DNA of 36,470 nucleotides from Lingula anatina. Lineage: Eukaryota; Brachiopoda; Lingulata; Lingulida; Lingulidae. Below, one piece after another: positions 19,831-31,492 of this stretch; position 1 is the first letter of the stretch, and each line of letters opens with the position of its first letter. A model generated the notes under the pieces. That model was not told where the DNA came from, made no database searches, and worked only from the letters and a program-made list of their open reading frames with translations. Location of the stretch: positions 480,265 to 516,734 of the forward strand of contig NW_019775291.1 in the NCBI RefSeq assembly GCF_001039355.2. The letters run 5' to 3'. Both the position numbers and the translations under genes were made by a program.

Positions 19831-21524
19831 TCAGATTTACTGCAACCCAAACAGTTTAGAAACAATATAATTTGCCCACTGTTACAAAAATGTTGAACAC
19901 ATGTCTGTGTATAAGACACTGCAGAGTCGGGGAATGTTATGTTTGGAAAGGGTAAAAAGTACAGTACTAGAATCATACATACATAAACTTGAAAAAAAAA
20001 ATCAGCTGTTTGAATGATTTGATTATGTTTGATTAATTTTTGAAGAAATATAAGTAGACTGGAATATTGCTCCCTGGATAGGACTGCACTATAGATTACA
20101 TACAAAATAATATTATATACCTGAATAACACAGGGACTAGAACCTTTTATCTACGTAAATACAGGGACCTTAAGTTAACATGTGAGAACATTCTCCATAG
20201 TTTCAAACATAAGCAATTGAGTAGATTATTCCAAAAATATTTATATGATTATTATGAGAAAATAATATTAAAGATGCATTTCAATGTTAGTCTGACATTG
20301 TTATCTAGTTTGCATGGACCTTGCAACTTATTGCTCATGATAAACATTTTGTCACCATTTACTATAATAATCTATGAATATTACCAACTGAAAACTAGGA
20401 ACTTGGTGTGATGAAATTTTATCATCACAGAAATATATAAATATAATTTTTAATATTATTACAGAAATATACCTTATCAAATGTACGGAAGTAAGAAGCA
20501 GCACCTTTATAAATTGCATAAAAATTGCAAAAGTATTAAGCTAAACCTACATATTATAGTACCAGTTATCTGCAGTACTTTCTATACTAAAGAGGCTAAC
20601 GAGGATTGAATATAAGCAATGCAGCTGTACCAGTACGTTTTGAGAGATAGGCAATTTAAAAGCCTGGATAATACATAAACGTAACTTTCTCATTGCTTTT
20701 GAATGGGATTTGCCCTTTTTTTTACTTGGGTCAGCCTCTTGTTATAGTTTTCTTTAAAGGTACATACGAACCGAGCATCGGTGGAGTGTGGATTCCGAGT
20801 AACACATGTAAACCACTTCTACTAGATTCTTATATGACTCAAATAAATTAGACATGCCAAGGGATAAACTGAATAGATCACTCGATCAGCCATAAAAGAC
20901 CTTGAGACTGCTCCTTTCTTTAAATTTATGGTTGTAAATTTAACCTACTTCCGTGACCTACTTTCCTGCCCCATTGACATACAGCTTAGAATGCCAGCAG
21001 AAAAATCTGTTCAAACATCATTTTCGGGTAAAACTAAACAATGCCTTTTGGTAATTCTCTTAGTTATACTACTTGAAACTATTTGCTGGCATTTGGTTGG
21101 TTTTTGTGACAAAAAATTGACTTTGTATGCATCTTTAAGTATTCAAAAGAGATATTGATAAAATATCACAAAGACGGCAAAATTATTTTAGTTTTAGGTA
21201 ACACCCATTCATGCAATACTTGTTCAAAATTTTCAAATACCTTAATTTTCCTTAATTAATACTTGACTTTCTCACAAGAATAAGCACTTTCAGATAATTA
21301 CCAAAATATGTTAATTATTCAAAGTAATGGGACTGACTTTTGAAAGAAACACTACCAAATTACTTTTGGGAAAAAAATCATTAATCTTATTATTGTTAAG
21401 TAAATACTAAAGATGGACACAATCCACAACTTCAAATTTTGTCAACATCACCTCCTTTTTAAAAAATCAACACAGTTGCGATACCACTCTTGTGGAAGGT
21501 TATTTTTTCATCAGTTTCAGGTTC
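19831..21524. other. AT-rich intergenic sequence, no gene seen
   Basis: There is no supported exon or repeat family. The interval separates the retroelement cluster from the 3' end of the glycosyltransferase gene, and its last few hundred bases probably include that gene's 3' UTR, although no clear AATAAA on the minus strand was found. Confidence 0.5.
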
Positions 21525-24500
21525 TCACAGCTCCACCAGACGCTGACAAATACCGTCCCAGGACCAAATGGCCTCAGCAACTGCCCTAATTTTCTCTGAG
21601 ACGGACAATTTTTTCTTCCCCTCATCTGTGGCTGGATACAAGTGAGCGAGGGCTTTCATAACCTTTGGCTTGAATGCCTGAAATAAATGAACAAATAAAT
21701 GAGAACAAAGTCAAAGGGGGCGTGAAGAGTTTATATCTAAATTGTTTTATTTGTTGAGCAAGATTATCACCTTCAGAAGTTCTGGTTCATTTTTTAAGAT
21801 AAGTATTTAATTAAGAAACTTTAAATTAAATCTCTTTATGCTGATTCTTTAGAGATAAGTTTCTAACAGAAAAAATATATTTTGCTGAAAAATGGACATT
21901 TTTTTTTTTTGTTTGTTTTTTTTTTTGAAAAATTAATAATGATAAATTAAGTTTTTGATAATGAACATAGAGTACCTAAGAAGGTATGCATGGGTGTGGG
22001 TGGATGTACGTGTAATTTAAAAACCATCAGAGTTTTTTTACCTCCATAAAACTTGCTCCCGCTGCTACACCAAAGTCGCCTCCACTTTCTACCTCCAGAT
22101 GCATAAGAGCTTCCAGCTCGGGTTCCTTCTCCTTGGTCTGGTCAAGTACGTCAATTAACCCTGGAATGATTTCAAACATGACAATGGATAGAACATTTTG
22201 GAATAACTTTCACTTCAAGTAATAAGTCAATTCCTTAAGCATTTGCTGGGAAGTGGCATGCAATCTATAAACAGTAGAAATCTGAAACTCTAGAGACGCA
22301 TCTTTTTGGGCAGTTTTAGTAAACAAACAACTAGCGCCACCTACTGTCTAGAGTCCTTACCTGAGTGGTACACACAGAGAGGCAAGACTCCAGCAGACAT
22401 GGCTTCCACTGCCACCATTCCAAACGCTTCACTGGCCTTGGAGGCAACCACACCAATAGAGGCCAGTGGCAGGATCAGACCGAGTTCACTGTGGTTCAGG
22501 CATCCGGTCACGATGATACGACTGGCTTCAGATGGTTCTGAAATGATAGATAACAGTAAAAAATATCATTATAATTACATGGTAATTACTCAATAAGTTT
22601 GAACAAGCCCAGTAAGCAAAGTATATGGGCACAACATTGACTTTTTTGCTGCTACAGATTGGGCTAACAAAGTTCAACACTATAGGCAATTTAAAATATA
22701 GATAAATGCACAGATAAATGAATAAATATAGATAAAAAAGAATACACAAAATAATTAAATATATCTCTCAAATGCAATAGGCAATATTTTATTGTATGTT
22801 TTCTTTTTCTTTTTTTTCTTTTGACAAGTATAGATTTAGAAGAACATGTTGTTAGTGAGACTACAACATGGTGACACCTTAAGTTTAAGTACCTACCAAG
22901 TTTTCTGAAGTATTTGTCAATATCTATATTAGAATCCAGGAATGTTTTTCCATTCTCATCCTTACTGTGAGCTGCAGCCTTGAACAAAGTGATGTCACCT
23001 GGAATTTACATAATATCATACATATGTATTTACTCGAATCTTTATTTTCAATTATTTTTCTATTATTTTTTGCAATTTTACTTTAGGACATATATTGGAT
23101 CATAGCTGCAGCCTAGTAGGGCATGAAGGCTTGCATATAAATGTGATAAATAAATTTATAAAAACAATAAACAAAATAAATAAAACAAACAAAGAAATAA
23201 ATAAGTAGTGTTACCTGTAGTCAGACCATGGATCATGGCCTCCAGATGTTCCCTGAAAGTTCCAAAACCAATCAACAGCAGACGAGCTTTTGGCACTGCT
23301 TTCACTATAGCAGGAAAAGAGAGGAGAATCTCCCCAACTCCTTTTGTATTGAGAAACTTTCCAAAATATGTGATCACAGGCTCATCAGCTGCAAATTTCG
23401 GCAACCGTGTTGGAAGATCTGCATCAACTACTCTCTGGTTATAGGACTTTCCCAGGTCGACAAGCTTTTGATGGATGTTTTCTGAAGAGTTGGAGATTTT
23501 TGGAAATTGGATGTCTGCTGCGCGACGCCCGTTCCCTTCTTTTGCAATATGTTTTCCTATTACTTCCAGAAATGCGGTAATATTGCTGTCAATGCTTTTA
23601 CACAGGGAGAAAACGGTTGGATCCATTCCAGGTGGCACAATGACTAGCTTCTTCTCAAGGTCAAGGTCATCTTTTTCCTGAGCAAAAGATCCCATTACCT
23701 GCAAGGATGGACACCCTTTTTTAGGAGAACAGAACAGTTTGGGAAAAGAGAGGGGGTGGGAGAGATTAAAAAAAAAAAAAAAAAAAACAGGTAATCATTT
23801 CTAAATAGAATTGACATATTATTTACCAATGAGGCACAGCACTTGACCCCTCATCAGGAGCTCCAGGAGAAATAATAATTATCATTATTAAAGAAAAAAA
23901 ATAACCTACTTACAGTTGGCATGGTTTTATATACACATATAAGGAAAAAATTTAATTTTTAGGAAAGCTGGAGGAAGAGCACGAAAAAAGTGGGGGGGGG
24001 GGGGACAGCAGAGAGGACAGGAGTAGCATGGGGGGGAGAGCTGGGGGCACAAACAGCAGGTTTTTTTTGTTTGTTTGCTAAATGTTTGTAAATTCCAGTT
24101 TGACAGATGATAAGGGCACTGTTTGGGGGGGTATTGTACAATATTTCTCAGGTAGGAGACAACAGAAAATTCTAAAACCCACTTACCTGGGACACAGTAT
24201 GGCGTGTTCCTGCGATGATCCTGTTACACTTTTTGATGGCTTCAATGGCATATTTCTTATACTGTGGGTGTGGATCGACGACAAAAATGAGGGCACTGCC
24301 GTGGATCTTTATATCAAAAGGAATGCCCGTTCCTTCTAAAGCTCTCTTTGCATTGACAGGGGACAGCAGAGCATGGTTTGTCAGCACCTAAAAAGAAGAT
24401 GATGACAGTTTGATAACACAAGTGTGAGGCAATGACAATTAGTAGTAGAGAGGTATTCAGAGAGTGTACCGTAGGTCTTCGCTAAGACAAATAATTCACT

Positions 24501-25932
24501 AACTTTTTACCATGAACTAATTCACAGATCACCAAAAACAAATGAATTTTATGCATTATACCCTATTTTTGATCTACCCTGAAAATTTCATCAAATTCTA
24601 AAGTCTATCCATAACTTTTTATTTATTTATTTATTTATTATTATTATTTTTTTTTTTGATTAGGCCAGTGACAAAAAAAAAACAGACAAACTGAGATGAA
24701 AACACAATTCCTTGGTGGAGATAATGAGCATTATGGGTGTCTACATGGAATTTTCCACACTTTCTTCCTGTAATAATTCCAAGGTATAAAATACACATCC
24801 AAAACTACTGAAAAAATTTATGATGACCTATAAANTTTATTTATTTATTTATTTATTTATTTTTTTTTTTTTTGATTAGGCCAGTGACAAAAAAAAACAG
24901 ACAAACTGAGATGAAAACACAATTCCTTGGTGGAGATAATGAGCATTATGGGTGTCTACATGGAATTTTCCACACTTTCTTCCTGTAATAATTCCAAGGT
25001 ATAAAATACACATCCAAAACTACTGAAAAAATTTATGATGACCTATAAAGCCATGTTTAAGCTTTTATTTCCTATTTTTACCTTCAATTAAAGCTGTTTT
25101 CATTTTTTTTTTTTCAGTTTTAACTTTAAGAAATGAACTATATCAATAAGTTACAATTATCTTTTGAATTATAAATATTCATTATAAATCTAAGGTCATC
25201 AAGTAAAATGATGCTCACACAAACACATGCACATGTGAAAACCACCACCAAGTTGTCCTACCTTATCGCATCCCCACATATCCACAGCTTTGCGTATGGC
25301 TTTGGATGTCATGCTGATATGTCGTTCAATCTCTTCGTCCGTACAATTGGGAATGGTCTTCACGGTGTAGCCCTCGTACTCATCATAAACGTACACTGGT
25401 AACAGGCCGGCTATATCGGGGACCAGGACTCGCACTTTGCCTGGGGCTGGTGGATCTTTTGGCCAGGATGCCTATGACGATGAAAAAAAAATTAATATGC
25501 TTACATTATTAATAAAAATTAAAACCAAGATGGTAATGATGCAGGCTTTATAAAAAATACCACTGCTCTATCTCAATCATTCACTTGACTAATGATAATA
25601 AATAAATAAATTATTTATTTATTTTACTAAATAAATTTAGTAAGTAATAAATAAATAAACTAATTAAAAAATTATACTCAGTATATCTGTTGAGCAAAAC
25701 CAATTGATCAAATTGAATTTTTTCATAATAATACCACTGTTAACACAACACTTCATACCTCAGATGTAAAAAACTCATCCACCCATTCGTAGGTTCCTGC
25801 CTGCGGGTCTTGGCAGAACACAGTAATTGCGTGGCCCTGTTTCTTCCACTGCATCGCCAGGTTACAGGAGTAGATATTCGATCCTGTCCCGCTAAGCAAG
25901 TACCCATGGACAACTATAATGTGTTTCCCCAT
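21525..25932 (-). CDS. GT4-type (GT-B fold) glycosyltransferase, bacterial-like, 8 coding exons
   Basis: The coding exons (plus coordinates, 5' to 3' on minus) are 25932-25759, 25471-25262, 24387-24187, 23698-23215, 22998-22897, 22537-22361, 22160-22042 and 21677-21525 (TGA). All borders are GT/AG, phases match, and the total is 1620 bases, 539 residues. The N-terminus (HIIVVHGYLLSGTGSNIYSC) has the Gly-rich loop of the GT-B fold. Central segments include IHGSALIF, IIAGTRHTVSQ, LVIVPPGMDPTVF and ITYFGKFLNTKGVGEILLSF. The C-terminal domain has SEAFGMVAVEAMSAGVLPL, the EX7E motif (E427...E435) of GT4 retaining enzymes that bind the nucleotide sugar. There is no signal peptide or membrane segment, so it is probably cytosolic. 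Donor and acceptor are unknown. It does not look like PIGA, ALG2, ALG11, glycogen synthase or sucrose synthase, and reads closer to bacterial MshA-like enzymes. The start is ATG 25930-25932, just after an acceptor at 25938. A non-coding first exon probably lies near 27532. Confidence 0.85.
24472..24720 (+). repeat. Diverged copy of the CCTCCGCCAAGG-type repeat
   Basis: It starts with a decayed AGGTCTTCGCTAAGAC, shares CCTGAAAATTTCATCAAA and CCATAACTTTTT with 4075-4302 and ends in CCTTGGTGGAG. It lies in an intron between coding exons 2 and 3 of the glycosyltransferase gene. An ATTT/T-rich expansion sits in its middle. Part of it is repeated in the duplication around the N. Confidence 0.65.
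24620..25049. repeat. 215-bp near-identical direct duplication around a single N
   Basis: 24658-24834 and 24874-25049 are identical except for one base in an A-run (10 against 9), and both are preceded by a TTTA/T tract. The only ambiguous base of the window, N at 24835, sits between them. This is most simply two overlapping contig ends that were not merged. It falls in an intron and does not touch coding exons. Confidence 0.9.
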
Positions 25933-26094
25933 ATTGACTAAAATGAAACAAAACTTGAATATTATAATTGAACTGGCCTTCAGTAATATGATGCTGACTT
26001 TTCAAAACTTTTCTTTTGTTGAAGTTGAACATCCAATGCTAACTTGATATATGAGTCTACTTTCATTATTACAAAATAACACTGTACTACTTCT

Positions 26095-27531
26095 TTTTTT
26101 CATTATTTCATCATGTCATTATTAATAGTAAGGTAGGTCCTGTGGGGGGGGGGGGGGGGCACAGTGGGCAACACTTAGCTTGTGCCTTACCCTCTTTATT
26201 CTTCCTCAATGAATTAATACATAATAACAACGAAAAAGAGATGAAACCGAATTATTTAGTTTTCCCTATGCCCTACAAAAGACCAATTATTTGATCAATT
26301 GATTGATTGTTCCATGGGTTGGTTTATTGATCGATTGATTGATTTATTGATTGATTGCTTATTTAATGCCTTTGCCCCTACTCCCTTCAGCTAAGCCCTG
26401 AATCCTACACTGGCTCCAATGTTTCTTAATTGTATTAACTTCAACTGGATCAAAGGCTTTTTATTCTAGTCTGAAAAGGTCATTAACATTTGAATGTGAA
26501 TAAATGGTCATTGAGTTGAATATGGTAATTACTTGAGATTTTCAAGAGCCAGGTACGATTCTACTAACCTAATTCTTCAAGATTTATCATTTTCAGACAT
26601 TCACAACAGTATCAATATCTTATAACACAAAATCAACAGATTTTCAAATCATTTTTATTACTGACAGGGAGGGGGGACTTTGGACTTAACTTGTTTAAAC
26701 TTTGGTGAAACTACTTGAGCTATATACCATGCTTCAAGTGTCTAGTCAAGGAGTTTAATGTGTGCCAGCATGCTATCACTGTGCTATATCTTTCTAATCT
26801 GAGACAAAGACAGACTCACAAGTACACTGGACTGACTGTACCTAGTTACAATGAATGGCCTTGGTCATTGAATGTCAAGTGTATACCCTATTTGTAGTGT
26901 ACCAGACAATCAGGCGGTTGTATATTATTGGCTATATACATGTATATAGCTACTATGTATAGTATATACTGGTATATAGCCCTGACAATTAAGTGATAAG
27001 TCACGACCAGGGTCGCTGCCCACCCAGTTGAGAAATACACAGGGACAAATCCAGACGAAGAAATTTGTTTGAATTATCATAATGAAAAAAACACTTGATC
27101 TACTTATTTGTTTTTAATTCATTTTATTTATCTATTTTTATGAATTAATAGATATTTATACTCACTCTGGTTTAGGTTTCAGTTTTTTTTTAATTTGAAA
27201 ATTAATTTCATTATGCTTTTAATTGCCTTCTTTATTGAAAACCTCTGCTCTATAACCACCTTGGCTTTATCAGCTGGTACCTGACTTTTACACGTAAGCA
27301 TCAATAAACTAATTGAAATTAAATACTGGTACGTGAACATTTGTCATTTCGGGTGATCGGTTAGCTTCTCCAACCCCGAGAGATTAAAAAGATCAAAAAA
27401 AGTTTCAACCAAAACTGCATATAAACATCAAGGAATAAGACTGAGCTTTATCTAACGTCAGTAAAACAATTTATAGGTTTTTCATAACCCTAAGATGACA
27501 CATACGCGTATAAATGTCACTTCAACTTTAC
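26095..27531. other. First intron region of the glycosyltransferase gene, no exon seen
   Basis: It holds a G-run (about 26143-26158), a GATT repeat tract (about 26290-26360) and AT-rich sequence with a short palindromic segment near 26925-26975. If the non-coding first exon is at 27532, this whole stretch is intron. Confidence 0.45.
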
Positions 27532-27778
27532 CTGCAAGTTCGCCGGCTTACTCGTTCCTCGAGCTCTAGCGTTCTATACCTGTGGTTGACCTCTTGACCT
27601 CTCCCAAGACGATCCACATTATTATTCAACAAAAATAAAAAGTTTGTTTCTTGCATTTTTTAAATTTGTGATCAATTCTTTTATTGTAGTATAAATGAGT
27701 TAGGATATAAATAAAGGATGGTATGTTGTTTGGATATGAACAGTAACAAAAAGCTTGTCTTGTTCAAAGAAAAAGATA
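27532..27778. promoter_or_regulatory. Shared head-to-head promoter of glycosyltransferase and TMEM60
   Basis: On the minus strand, GAACTTGCAG followed by GTAAAG gives a donor at 27531 for a non-coding first exon of the glycosyltransferase gene. TMEM60 starts at 27779 on the plus strand. The less than 250 bases between must hold both transcription starts. The segment is GC-richer than its surroundings near 27535-27575. It contains TGACCT-CT-TGACCT (27587-27600), a direct repeat of nuclear receptor half-sites with spacing 2. No TATA box was recognised. Confidence 0.5.
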
Positions 27779-28798
27779 ATGGCTGTCATACAGCGAGCTC
27801 TGTTTACGTGGTTCATGGCGTTAATTTTCCTCATTTTACTTGTTTTGAAGCTCGATGACAAGGTAGGGGATTTTTAATTCTTAGTTTTACTTTTTAAGAT
27901 GAGTTTGCATTGCATCTATCGCGCCAGGACTCTCGCTTAACGCAATCAGGTTAACAGACTAACACGCCTCCACTCATTCCCAACGTACAAATATAATCAT
28001 CAGCTTTTCTGTGTGCATTCTTCTCAACGCCGGGAGGTGTGTACACATGTACTAGTATCTATTACTACTAGTAGTAATAGTACATGTACATGTAGTTTGG
28101 TTGCATTCAGCAAGTGTCCCTGTGGATTAAGTTCGATAATATGAATGTTTTATTGTGAACACATACTTAGTCTTTGTAAAGTGTAAATGCACATGTAATG
28201 GTATATTGTTTTCATAATTTTATATTTTTAAATAAACGTCACAATTAAGATTACCTAATAATAATTCAGACAATGACTGAGTGTAAATGTTACGTTCTTG
28301 TCACAGATAAATTTGACATTTTTATGAAGCTTTATTATGGCACATAATTGTGGGGCAAATGTCTTTAACAAATAATCTGGCTAACTTAATTACTGGTGTC
28401 AGCTTCATGGAATTACATTCATACATTGCTATTTAATTTTTATTAACAAGACTATAAATTTATCTTATAAGGTGGATTGGAACTGGTTCATCATCTTCAT
28501 TCCCATGTGGCTGTATGACATCGGAGTCGTCATTTACGTCTTTGTCACCATGGTGCGTCACTGTAAAAACCGCGCCTACCACGACCGAGGACTCGTTAGC
28601 ATAAAAAGGCGGGCGTGGTACCTGACCTCGTTATTCATGAAACTCATCTTTGAAATTATACTGTGTCTGAGGTTCCAGTATGTTTCTTCGCTATCACTTT
28701 TTTATGTCATGATTCCGCTGTGGATATTACTAATTGGGTCAGTCGTAGATGTGGGGAAAAATGTCATAGGACAGTATCTGCCAGACAGGTCATCATGA
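27779..28798 (+). CDS. TMEM60: Transmembrane protein 60 orthologue
   Basis: Two exons: 27779-27862 and 28472-28798 (TGA), phase 0, GT/AG borders (AAG|GTAGGG and TTATAAG|GTGGAT), giving 136 residues; the vertebrate protein has about 133. Four hydrophobic segments are visible: residues 8-24 (LFTWFMALIFLILLVLK), about 32-52 (FIIFIPMWLYDIGVVIYVFV), about 75-95 (LTSLFMKLIFEIILCL) and about 102-120 (LFYVMIPLWILLIGSVVDVG). Signature pieces shared with TMEM60 are LVLKLDDK, WNWF.IFIP.W, IK.+AWYL and SYVFIPLWALL-like MIPLWILL. The molecular function of TMEM60 is not known to me; it belongs to the TMEM185/TMEM60-like multi-pass family. The start is supported by the family alignment and the intron position. 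It is divergent from the glycosyltransferase gene. Confidence 0.93.
28059..28080. repeat. 22-bp perfect palindrome in the TMEM60 intron
   Basis: CTATTACTAC followed by its inverse TAGTAGTAATAG is perfectly self-complementary, and outer ACATGTA/TACATGT extends it imperfectly. It could form a small cruciform or bind a dimeric protein. No function is evident. Confidence 0.8.
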
Positions 28799-29262
28799 CA
28801 CCAGATGGTGCTAGTGGACAGGATGACATTGTGAAACTAAAGGATCCTTGGTGCAGAACAAGGAGACTGTGACACTAGAGGGCCCTAGTGAACAAGACAG
28901 GATTTTGTGACACCAGGGCTCCATGCTACACAGGACAGTATTGTGAAACTACAGGGCCTTTGGTGCAGGACAAGGACACTTTGAAACTAAGGGGCGCTAG
29001 AGTGTTCAGGACAAGATACTACTAGTACATCACTGAGGGTCCTTACCACACAGGACATTATATTGTGACAACAGGGGTCCCTACTGTACAAGACAAGATG
29101 TGACACCAGAAGTCCCTACTATACAGGACAAGATGTGACACCAGAGGTCTCTACTACTAGTATACAGGACAAGATGTGACACCAGGGGTCCCTTCTGTAC
29201 AGGACAAGATATGATACCAGAGGTCTCTACTGTACAGGACAAGACATACTGTCACCAGAGGG
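28799..29262 (+). repeat. Degenerate minisatellite in the TMEM60 3' UTR
   Basis: Starting within a few bases of the stop codon, about a dozen units of roughly 35-45 bases repeat the pattern ACAGGACAAGATGTGACACC, AGRGGTCYCTACT. The best matched units lie at about 29085-29235, and earlier units are more diverged with GTGAAACTA in place of GTGACACCA. It is in the transcript if the AATAAA signals at 29549-29560 are used. Confidence 0.8.
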
Positions 29263-29548
29263 ACCTAGCGTGCCCATTTGATCTATTCTGATGGATTGAA
29301 ACATTTCCTGAGACACATGAATATTTCTGTTGCAACTGGAACACTGGTGACCATCATTTGACGGAAGAAGGCTTGTTAACTTATAACATGGTCTCTTTAC
29401 AGTAAAGTTTAGAAAAAAATTAATGGCAGTAAACAAATGAAAGTTTTAAGGCCACAATCACCCAATTAAGTAAAAAGACTTCAGTTGAATAGCTTAAAAG
29501 GTGCTAGAGTGAGTCTTTTGGGAGTCTGTGGCTGAATCACTTGTTACT

Positions 29549-29560
29549 AATAAAAATAAA
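29549..29560 (+). terminator. Candidate polyadenylation signals of TMEM60
   Basis: Two adjacent AATAAA hexamers (29549-29554 and 29555-29560) lie about 750 bases after the stop codon, the first such cluster downstream. A further AATAAA lies near 30046. Confidence 0.5.
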
Positions 29561-30035
29561 GTTGAGTCAAGAATAACATCATAGTTATTAATTGCAAATA
29601 TGTCTTTTTTCCCCAATCGTTGAAAAAATGTACACACTGTTGAGTAAAAAAAAAAAAAGAAAAAACTTTCTATTTCATTTCCTGAATATCTTTGTAACCT
29701 GTTGTGCATAGTTAAAAATTGGCGGTGATTATGCTGTTAAACATTATTTAATAGTGACTAAAAACCCTATTTTGAACATTGCCACCATAAAGACCACTTA
29801 TCGAAAACCGTGTTACTAATAATTTTCAAACTCCAAAGATTAATAGAGCTGATATACAGCTTGATTTAAAAAACAGGTTATCATTAATTGAATTTTTTTA
29901 TTGAATAAAAAGCAACTTTTTGTGAAATTTTCTTTTTTTTTTACTTTAATTGACTTCTTATGTACAGACACATCTGTGTCTATATGTATGGCAGTCACCT
30001 GTGTCTGTTGTTGTTACGTCGCCATGCAATGTTAA

Positions 30036-30470
30036 TGTTATACAAATAAAATGAAAATCATTTTACCTATGGTCTTCAAACTTTTAGAATTAACGAATAT
30101 TCTTTAAATACAGGTCAAGTTCGAAAATCAGCCTGATCAGAACAATTACCAAAAGTTATGCTTTTTTCTGGCCTTTTTCAGCATATTTTATCTACCATTA
30201 TACAAATAAAATGAAAACCAATTTTACTTTTTGTCTTCAAACTTACAGAAATGATGAATATTTATGAAATACAGGTCAAGTAAGAAAATCAGCCTGAGCA
30301 GGCCATTTTTCCAAAAGTAATGCTTTTTTTTTTCGCTTTTTTTCAACATATTTTATCCACCATCAAATAAATAAAAAGGAAAACCATGGCATATTTTGAT
30401 TTGAAATTTGCAGATCTGATTCAAAGTTCTGATATCAAGTTCGAAAATTAGCTTCATTAGTTTATTTTTG
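30036..30470. repeat. Three degenerate ~160-bp tandem repeats
   Basis: TATACAAATAAAATGAAAA starts copies near 30039 and 30199, with a third, shortened copy from about 30361. Shared blocks include GTCTTCAAACTT, ATACAGGTCAAGT, AAAATCAGCCTGA and CATATTTTATC.ACCAT. There is no coding potential. Confidence 0.75.
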
Positions 30471-31492
30471 TTGAATTTATACTGTTTTTTTTTTTTGTAT
30501 ATAAATGGGTTTTCCTCAGATTTAATTCTTAGGCATGTTCCTCATCTCAGATTGGAGCAAACTGAACATATTAACAATGTTTTATTAATATTTTTATGCT
30601 CTTAACAATTTGTAGTTGATCATCTAAAGATGAAAGTAAATTATGTATTATGTAATAAGTAAATTGTGTATTACGTAATAATTATTGCAATGAAAATAAC
30701 ACATTTCCAAAACGGTGTACATATAGGCATTTCCAGTCGCAAGGGCCTGTAGACCTTTGCTTGTCACAAATTTCTAGATACCTATGTTACCTTCAGTGCA
30801 TAATTTGAAATTGATGGTGATTCCAAGCTGATAAGCATTATGTAACATTTCATCAAAATTGATAAAAATAGTTTGTGTATTGTCACTTCAAATGCTCTAA
30901 AAAGAAAGTTGTTACTTATTTTGTTAGAAGAATGACTGACATACAGCTCTGATTGGCAAACCAGCCTCATTGAATTTTTTTTCTTGTCTGTATATTTGAT
31001 GCTTTGCTGCCTTATTCACTTTTTGCTAGTATATTCTTACAGGATATATTTTGTCCATACATTTGCATAGGAATTTTCTACTTAAAATAGTCTAGATTTG
31101 TGGTTGTGGAAAAAAGACGGACACAAAAAAAGATTTAGTCCTGTTTGAAATATTTAATTATTTTTGTTCTGAATATATTGATCAGAACTTTTAAGGGAAA
31201 ACTTAAAAGTAGTCCATGCCATCTTTGCCAAGTAGTCCATGCTGTAACAGTATTTTTTTTCTTCTTGGGAATCTGTTCTACATTTTTATGAAAAATTCTG
31301 AAAAAAATGAAAAAAAAAATGCATTTTGTTAATATGCATGGCTTTCTGAACATTTTTCTATTTTGATTGAAGCAAGCCCAAATGACCACATAGTCAAAAT
31401 AAAAATGAAGTTGCCCAACTTCTAATCTGTTCACACAAATCAAAAATTAAAACTGAATCAATAAGCGAAAAAAAAAAAAAACCTTATTTACT
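30471..31492. other. Intergenic AT-rich sequence between TMEM60 and MIC26/27
   Basis: No exon was recognised. The two genes converge here, so parts of both 3' UTRs may lie inside. No strong AATAAA was found on the minus strand close to the MIC26/27 stop codon. Confidence 0.5.

Noticed and set aside
19794-20105. 103-residue minus-strand open frame
   Set aside because: There is no recognisable motif and it overlaps the end of the gypsy relic; the sequence is AT-rich.
23208-23681. Plus-strand open frames over the largest glycosyltransferase exon
   Set aside because: They are antisense shadows of the coding exon.
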